Positions 58,995-64,000 of a stretch of DNA of 64,000 bases are shown one piece after another (position 1 is the first letter of the stretch; every line of letters begins with the position of its first letter). The notes beneath the pieces were generated by a model. That model had not been told where the DNA came from. It saw only the letters and a program-made list of their open reading frames with translations, and ran no database searches. This DNA is from CAJCIW01 sp963833965 (GTDB taxonomy: Bacteria; Chlamydiota; Chlamydiia; Chlamydiales; Rhabdochlamydiaceae): the NCBI GenBank assembly GCA_963833965.1, contig CAWHZZ010000002.1, forward strand, positions 186,001-250,000. Direction: 5' to 3'. A program made the translations under genes and the position numbers.

Positions 58995-60090
58995 ATGAAC
59001 GAACAAATCCAAGACCAGATCAAAAGCATCGATAATCGCCTTCTTCATATGTGGAGGTATCTTTGACCTGGCGGTCAAAGATAAGAAAATTCACGAGCTG
59101 GAAGTCCGGATGGAGGCGCCTGACTTTTGGGACGATAACACCGCCGCTCAAAAAATTATCTCCGAATGCAACGATTTGAAGGCATGGACCATACCTTATC
59201 ACGAGATGAAGCAGCGCTTTGAGAACGCCAAATCGCTTCTTCCCGAGGTCGATGAGGCGAGTGAGGCCGAATTCTTCGCGCAGCTTGTCGCAGAGTTGAG
59301 TAGCGTTGATAAAAGCCTTTCTGAGCTTGAGGTGAGAAGAATGCTCTCCGGTGAGCTCGATGGCAAAAACTGCTTTTTGAGCATCAATGCAGGCGCTGGC
59401 GGGACCGAGGCATGCGATTGGGCCTTGATGCTGTCCCGCATGTATCAGCGCTGGGGCGCCAAGCGGGGCTGGAAAGTGGAAATACTCGATTTCGTCGACG
59501 GCGAAGTTGCGGGGATCAAAAGCGCCACCTTGAAATTCAGCGGACCCTTTGCCTATGGCTATTGCAAATCGGAAAGAGGGGTTCACCGTCTGGTGCGGAT
59601 TTCTCCTTTTGACAGCAATGCCCGCAGGCATACGAGTTTTGCCTCTGTCGACATCACCCCCGAGATCGACGAAGATATCGAAGTCGAGATCAGGCCGGAG
59701 CACTTAAGGGTCGATACTTATCGGGCGTCCGGCGCAGGAGGACAGCACGTCAATAAGACCGATTCCGCCGTCCGGATCACCCACTTGCCGACAGGGATTA
59801 TCGTCTCCTGCCAGAGCGAGCGGAGCCAGATTCAAAACCGCGAAACGTGCTTGAAGATGCTTCGCGCAAAACTCTACGAGAAAGAGTTGAATGAACGGGA
59901 GAGTAAATTAAAGGAGATGGCCGGCGAAAAAAAAGAGATTGCTTGGGGAAGCCAAATTCGCAATTATGTATTCCAACCGTATACTCTTGTCAAAGACACA
60001 AGGACAAAGTACGAGGTGGGCAATATTCATGCGGTGATGGACGGAGATTTAGACGATTTTGTGAACGCCTTTCTGAAAGAGTTTGGGTGA
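58995..60090 (+). CDS. prfB: Peptide chain release factor 2 with programmed +1 frameshift
   Basis: RF2 ends translation at UGA and UAA. The gene needs a +1 shift. ATG 58995 opens 23 sense codons (MNEQIQDQIKSIDNRLLHMW then RYL) and reaches TGA at 59064-59066. The other frame then continues DLAVKDKKIHELEVRMEAPD through RF2 to 60090, about 364 residues in all. Family motifs are the recognition region VRISPFDSNARRHTSF and the catalytic GAGGQHVNKTDSAVR. Ordinary annotation would miss the first 23 codons. It precedes a GNAT gene, matching CT459-CT458 (from memory). Confidence 0.95.
59051..59067 (+). promoter_or_regulatory. Programmed +1 ribosomal frameshift site of prfB
   Basis: The sequence GGAGGTATCTTTGAC contains the internal Shine-Dalgarno-like GGAGG, the slippery CTT and the in-frame TGA followed by C, the known autoregulatory design by which scarce RF2 promotes its own synthesis. 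The usual AGGGGG of E. coli is replaced by GGAGG at nearly the same spacing. Confidence 0.93.
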
Positions 60091-60094
60091 TAAA

Positions 60095-60592
60095 ATGGGT
60101 GAACTGCCTGGATTTGACATTCGCTATACCTATGTGACCGATACGCCTTATTTGAGGGATTGGCTGCAAAAACCGGAAGTGCAAAAATGGTTTCCCGTCT
60201 CCGAGGAAAAAGAGCTCGAGGACGCCATTCAGTGCTGGATTGGATTCAGCCGGTATAGCTCGAGCTTGACAGCGACTTTGAATGGGACCCCCTGCGGGGT
60301 AGGCACGCTTTTTTTAATGCCTTATCGAAAAGTGGCGCACCATTGTCTGTTCAAAATCGTCGTCGACCCGAAGCACCAGCGTAAAGGGATTGGTTCTGCT
60401 TTACTGAAAAATTTGAAACATTTGGCGAAGAATTATTTTCATCTCGAGCTCATGCATATTGAAGTGTTCGAAGGAAATTCTTTTATCAGCCTTCTGAAGA
60501 AATTCCATTTTCATGAGTTTGCAAGACAAGATCGCTTCGTCAAAGATAAAGACGGCTATAAAGCGCGCATTCTTTATGAGAGCTTTTTGTAA
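60095..60592 (+). CDS. GNAT family acetyltransferase, copy 1
   Basis: A 165-residue GNAT enzyme. It has an N-terminal YTYVTDTPYLRDWLQKPEVQ, the acetyl-CoA loop in VVDPKHQRKGIGSALLKNLK (R/Q-x-x-G-x-G pattern), and a C-terminal LMHIEVFEGNSFISLLKKF. The substrate could be a protein N-terminus, polyamine or antibiotic. I chose ATG 60095, four bases after the prfB stop. In Chlamydia a yhhY-like acetyltransferase (CT458, from memory) holds this place. It is followed by a paralogue after a palindromic repeat. Confidence 0.8.
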   Translation: MGELPGFDIRYTYVTDTPYLRDWLQKPEVQKWFPVSEEKELEDAIQCWIGFSRYSSSLTATLNGTPCGVGTLFLMPYRKVAHHCLFKIVVDPKHQRKGIGSALLKNLKHLAKNYFHLELMHIEVFEGNSFISLLKKFHFHEFARQDRFVKDKDGYKARILYESFL

Positions 60593-60595
60593 TGG

Positions 60596-60736
60596 AAAAT
60601 TTACCACAGAGATGGGAAACCACAGAGAGAAAATCTAGATGCGATTAATAGAATGACAGAATCAGGGCCCATGAAAGCTACGAGAGAGCAATTTGAAAAT
60701 TCTTTCTCTGTGGTTTCCCCTCTCTGTGGTAAAATT
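60596..60736. repeat. Inverted-repeat element between the two GNAT genes
   Basis: About 140 bases whose ends are near-perfect inverted repeats: TTACCACAGAGATGGGAAAC continuing to CACAGAGAGAAAAT on the left, and the complement (TTTCTCTGTGGTTTCCC, TCTCTGTGGTAAAA) on the right. Non-coding. The GTGGTTTCCC words are of a kind repeated in many genomes. It lies between paralogous genes, so it may mark the duplication or be a later arrival. Confidence 0.65.
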
Positions 60737-60765
60737 CGAACATTTACCCAACGCTACAAAGCCGT

Positions 60766-61260
60766 ATGAACACGCAAAACTTGTCCTTTAGGCCCACTAT
60801 TCCAGAAGATGCGCCCCCGCTATCCAAATGGCTGTCCGACCCCAGGATCCTCACCTGGTTTCCGATGTTCGATGCTCGCGAAATCGAAGACGCAGTGCGC
60901 ATTTGGGTCGGATATTCGAAGATTGAAGCAGGTTTGACGGCCTTGTGGAATTCAGAGCCCTGCGGGATGGCCAATCTCTATATCCAGCCTTACAAAAAAT
61001 TGGCCCACACCTGTTTATTTTCAATCATCGTGAAAGAGGAGATGCGCGGCAAAGGCGTGGGCAAGCAGCTGCTCGAACATCTGATGAAGCACGCGAAGGA
61101 AAAATTTAAAATCGAAATTCTGCATCTCGAAGTTTACGAGGGAAATCCCGCTAAGCATCTCTACGAGAGGGCGGGATTTAAAGAATTCGGCCGCCAGAGC
61201 CGCTTCATCAAAGAAAACGGGAAATACATTCCCAAAATTTTTATGCAAAAGTATCTATGA
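60766..61260 (+). CDS. GNAT family acetyltransferase, copy 2
   Basis: A 164-residue paralogue of the previous gene (PLSKWLSDPRILTWFPMFDA, RIWVGYSKIEAGLTALWNSE, CGMANLYIQPYKKLAHTCLF, VKEEMRGKGVGKQLLEHLMK, LEVYEGNPAKHLYERAGFKE). The acetyl-CoA loop (RGKGVGKQL) is canonical, better than in copy 1. A tandem duplication is evident. Its stop overlaps the SprT-like gene's start (ATGA), so these are coupled. Confidence 0.82.
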   Translation: MNTQNLSFRPTIPEDAPPLSKWLSDPRILTWFPMFDAREIEDAVRIWVGYSKIEAGLTALWNSEPCGMANLYIQPYKKLAHTCLFSIIVKEEMRGKGVGKQLLEHLMKHAKEKFKIEILHLEVYEGNPAKHLYERAGFKEFGRQSRFIKENGKYIPKIFMQKYL

Positions 61261-61715
61261 TTTTTGCCGCTCTCAGAAATTTTTTTATAACGCAGCCCGT
61301 TAAATCCCCGAGGCCCCGCCAAATCTCGACTCAGGGCGAGCACTACGACCTGAAAGCGATTTACGACGTGCTCAATCAATCCTATTTTGAAAATAAATTA
61401 AACTTGGAGATTACTTGGTTTGGAAATGCTGAGCGGCGAGCGCGGCGGCATCGCAAACTGGGGCTTTTCTGCTTTCAGACTAACAGCATCAAAATCCATC
61501 GTTTACTCGACCAGCCGCATTTTCCGCCTTACTTTATCTCTTATGTTGTATATCATGAAATGCTCCATAGCGTTTGCCCTCCGGTAAAGGCGAGAAAGGG
61601 CAGGTACTCGATCCATCATCCCGATTTTAAAACCCGGGAAAAGGCATTTGCCGAATACGAAGAGGCCAAACGCTGGGAACACAAGAATAAAAAACTGTTT
61701 TTTTCGTTTCATTGA
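61257..61715 (+). CDS. SprT-like zinc metalloprotease-fold protein
   Basis: A 152-residue protein with the SprT/WSS1-like pattern: LKAIYDVLNQSYFENKLNLE, then ITWFGNAERRARRHRKLGLF, and the metal motif YVVYHEMLHSVCPP (HExxH with Glu catalytic) followed by a third His in HHPDFKTREKAFAEYEEAKR. It may be a protease acting on DNA-protein crosslinks or a non-catalytic relative. It overlaps the GNAT gene by four bases and ends 13 bases before yebC. Confidence 0.8.
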   Translation: MIFAALRNFFITQPVKSPRPRQISTQGEHYDLKAIYDVLNQSYFENKLNLEITWFGNAERRARRHRKLGLFCFQTNSIKIHRLLDQPHFPPYFISYVVYHEMLHSVCPPVKARKGRYSIHHPDFKTREKAFAEYEEAKRWEHKNKKLFFSFH

Positions 61716-61728
61716 GTGAGTGTGGTGC

Positions 61729-62448
61729 ATGGCAGGGCATAGCAAGTGGGCGAACATCAAACACCGCAAAGGAAAGGCCGATGCGATCAAAGGCAAGGTT
61801 TTTTCCCGACTGACCAAAGAGATCATCAGCGCGGTCAAACAGGGAGGACCTGATCCGAAGTCCAATACAAAATTGCGTATCGTGATCCAAAAGGCCCGCG
61901 CGGCAAACCTTCCAAGCGACAATATCGAACGCAATATCAAGAAAGCGTCTAGCGCCGATCAAGCAGATTACCAGGAAATGTCCTATGAGCTCTATGGCCA
62001 TGGCGGCGTCGGGCTCATTGTCGAGATCATGACGGACAATAAAAATCGGATCTCTTCCGACATGCGGATTGCGACCAACAAAAAAGGGGGCACCATCGCT
62101 AATCCAGGCGCCGTGGCCTTTAATTTCGATCGGAAAGGGATCATCCGCGTCCTCAAAAAGAACGCCATTGAAGACGAGCTGTTCATGGCGGCGACGGAGG
62201 CGGGTGCAGAAGATTTTGAGGCAGTCGATGATTCTTTCATTATCACAACCCCTCCGGATGAGCTTTTTAAAGTGAAAGAAAAACTTGACGGGCTTGGCAT
62301 TCAGAGCGAGAACGCCGAGCTGGAAATGATCCCCAAAAATTATGTTGACTGTGACCCGGAGGCCCAAAAGCTCAATCTCGAGCTGATCGATTATTTGGAG
62401 GCTTTAGAAGACGTCGATTCTGTTTACCACAATATGAGACTAGAATAA
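61729..62448 (+). CDS. yebC: YebC/PmpR family protein (TACO1-like)
   Basis: A 239-residue protein. The start MAGHSKWANIKHRKGKADAI and GKVFSRLTKEIISAVKQGGP are invariant in the family, and GGVGLIVEIMTDNKNRISSD and later stretches also fit. Members act as transcription regulators in some bacteria and as translation factors easing proline-stretch stalling in others. I chose ATG 61729. In Chlamydia yebC (CT457, from memory) follows the GNAT gene, as here but for two insertions. Confidence 0.95.
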   Translation: MAGHSKWANIKHRKGKADAIKGKVFSRLTKEIISAVKQGGPDPKSNTKLRIVIQKARAANLPSDNIERNIKKASSADQADYQEMSYELYGHGGVGLIVEIMTDNKNRISSDMRIATNKKGGTIANPGAVAFNFDRKGIIRVLKKNAIEDELFMAATEAGAEDFEAVDDSFIITTPPDELFKVKEKLDGLGIQSENAELEMIPKNYVDCDPEAQKLNLELIDYLEALEDVDSVYHNMRLE

Positions 62449-62505
62449 TCGTTCTGTTTTTAATCTCTTTTTGTTATAATTTGTCCTCATTTTTGTGGTT
62501 AAATT

Positions 62506-63984
62506 ATGAGCGATTATTTAAGAATAAATCGATTTATTGACTCTGCAAATCAAGCTTTCTCTATTGCAGCGCATAATAAATATTTAATTGCCAATCCAAA
62601 CGGCATCGACGTCAATCTGCATCAAATCCCCTCTAAATTTTCTTTTGAAAACCGTGTGAATAACAAAGAGACCTGGAAAATTTTTAGAGAGTCGATGGTA
62701 GGAACCATCGGACAAAGAAAATTTGACTGGATTTGCCACCGCTACCGTTCCCGCATTAATTTTTCCCGCATGGAGCGGACTGGCGACCCCCTACTGCCCG
62801 AACATGTCGATTTATTCGCCACCGGATCCAATCAGCTTCTAACTCAAGATATCAAAGGGCGCTACCCGCAGAAATTAAGAGCGATGACCCGCGTGGAACT
62901 GACTGCCAGAATTCCTTTAGTGCAGCCTTTTTCCCTCGTCGGCAAATATCAAGATCCGGTCAAAATTTCCGGCGCCCCGGGCTCTCGCCCTGCTTTGTTT
63001 TTCCATGACAAAGTCCTCATGGATAAAGAAAAACAGCTCCTCTTTTCCGACGTCGGCCGCCTTTCTTACCATGCTTGGCTGGAGCGGTTTTGCAAAGTGA
63101 CCGTCAATCGCGAGCTCCTCGAAGGGCAGCTGATCCCGGCGCCCGGCCAAGATGGCCGTACAGATTATTACAAGGTCCAGCGTAAGATCGCTGCAGGCGA
63201 CGGCCTTGTCGCTTATGCTTTGAAGCCTGCGGCCAGCGATTCGACACTAAAGCCTTTAATTGCTTTCCGTCCGTCGCAATGGGCGCTCTCCAATGAGGAT
63301 GCATTTGAGACCTATTTGAACGATGTCCAAGTCAATGTCGGGGAGATGGGCTGGAACTCAGCGAAACCAATATTTGATCAACTGATGCGCGACCCCCATT
63401 TTAGGCGCCCGAATGAAAAAGTCTCGATCGCAGGATACAGTCTTGGCGGAGCGCATGCGCAGCGCTTTCTTGAATTTCACTATGACAATGTCGGCTACGC
63501 TGTTTTTTACAGCGACCCGAGCGTCGACGATGCCACCGCTGAGCGGATCCGCGGCAAAATCAACGCGATGCCTCGAAGAAACGAACCGTTAAACGCGCAA
63601 ATCTTCCGCATGAAAGGGGATTTCTGCCATTACGTCGGCGGCAAACACGCGGGCTGGGGAGTCGTCCACCCGGATGTGAACATCCAGCTGATGGAAATCG
63701 ACCACGAAAATAAAAAGGTCAGCGCGATACATCTTCACTCACACCGTATCTTCGACAATAACACCTTCCCCTACCACATGGAGTGTGTCGAGAATACGGA
63801 GCAACTGTTCAACCGACTAGACAATTCTAAGCGGGGCCCTGATGTTTTATGGTATGAACGAATGCGCCGCCTTTGGGGTGGTGTCGCCTTTTTCTCTTTT
63901 TATGGTCTCTCTGAAATGATCAAGCTCGTAAGCTGGATCTTCGGTGTCAGAATCTTGCGCAGCAGCAAATATCCCGATCTTTAA
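62506..63984 (+). CDS. Lipase-like alpha/beta-hydrolase, putative effector
   Basis: A 492-residue protein with no signal peptide. The C-terminal half has a lipase nucleophile elbow (VSIAGYSLGGAHAQRFLEFH, Ser about 312), an acid in FYSDPSVDD (about 337), and candidate His residues in CHYVGGKHAGWG or HLHSHRIFD. The N-terminal 250 residues are not recognised. A hydrophobic segment near the end (VAFFSFYGLSEMIKLVSWIF) suggests membrane association. The elbow GYSLGGAHAQ resembles that of the lipase-glycogen synthase fusion (GQSLGGSLAQ), so the two may share a lineage-specific hydrolase family. A TATAAT box lies about 26 bases before the ATG. Confidence 0.7.
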   Translation: MSDYLRINRFIDSANQAFSIAAHNKYLIANPNGIDVNLHQIPSKFSFENRVNNKETWKIFRESMVGTIGQRKFDWICHRYRSRINFSRMERTGDPLLPEHVDLFATGSNQLLTQDIKGRYPQKLRAMTRVELTARIPLVQPFSLVGKYQDPVKISGAPGSRPALFFHDKVLMDKEKQLLFSDVGRLSYHAWLERFCKVTVNRELLEGQLIPAPGQDGRTDYYKVQRKIAAGDGLVAYALKPAASDSTLKPLIAFRPSQWALSNEDAFETYLNDVQVNVGEMGWNSAKPIFDQLMRDPHFRRPNEKVSIAGYSLGGAHAQRFLEFHYDNVGYAVFYSDPSVDDATAERIRGKINAMPRRNEPLNAQIFRMKGDFCHYVGGKHAGWGVVHPDVNIQLMEIDHENKKVSAIHLHSHRIFDNNTFPYHMECVENTEQLFNRLDNSKRGPDVLWYERMRRLWGGVAFFSFYGLSEMIKLVSWIFGVRILRSSKYPDL

Positions 63985-64000
63985 AAAAAAACAGATTCCA

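Overview
This window comes from a member of the Chlamydiae, most likely an amoeba-associated or 'environmental' chlamydia (Parachlamydiales) rather than Chlamydia proper. The evidence is a skeleton of core genes in the order remembered from the Chlamydia trachomatis chromosome (CT477 down to CT457): an Ogt/Ada-type methyltransferase, a MORN lipoprotein, pheT, a LysM protein, yidD, a RMD1/YagE (DUF155) protein, recO, an AtoC-type regulator, a HAD phosphatase, truA, a SWIB protein, frameshifted prfB, a GNAT acetyltransferase and yebC. The genus cannot be fixed from the sequence alone.

Between these core genes lie lineage-specific blocks. 1-5.8 kb is the ogt-MORN-pheT-LysM block. 5.8-8.1 kb holds a palindromic element, an orphan Rhs tip with a lipase-like toxin domain, and a small exported protein beside it. 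8.1-10.5 kb holds yidD and an IS607-type transposon (serine recombinase TnpA plus RNA-guided nuclease TnpB). 10.8-13.9 kb is a PLP decarboxylase with an MHS-family transporter. 14-16.7 kb holds the DUF155 gene, a lysozyme-like/lipase fusion with a frameshifted tail, and a small membrane protein. 16.9-18.6 kb is a tRNA-Leu followed by a decayed nucleotidyltransferase/winged-helix pair split by a palindromic mobile element. 18.7-22.3 kb holds an exported papain-like protein, a methyltransferase, recO, tRNA-Arg and rlmN.

The most distinctive part is 22-35 kb. It has a 1202-residue lipase-glycogen synthase fusion with a probable permuted NlpC/P60-type thiol hydrolase downstream, two MOMP-like outer membrane proteins, and three tandem paralogues of a protein with a papain/C58-like core held between two copies of one module. 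The spacers between the paralogues keep translated fossils of an outer membrane protein 3' end, which shows how the array was duplicated. 35-43 kb contains a hibernation factor, a stand-alone HsdR_N nuclease domain, two Maf/MptE-like (DUF115) proteins around a MORN protein, and a seven-repeat beta-propeller autotransporter. 43-50.7 kb holds the sigma-54 regulator, an M15-like lipoprotein, GDPD, a VOC protein, aconitase and a GT4 glycosyltransferase.

50.7-54 kb carries two F-box-like paralogues, a second palindromic element, tRNA-Leu and an LRR protein, all probable host-interaction genes. 54-64 kb is the truA-SWIB-prfB-GNAT-yebC core. It is interrupted by a protein resembling plant plastid UDP-glucose pyrophosphorylase 3 (UGP3), a small membrane protein, a second GNAT gene and a SprT-like protein, and it is followed by another lipase-like gene. 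Overall the window is a conserved chlamydial backbone with host-interaction, glycan-metabolism and toxin-like genes inserted between neighbouring core genes.
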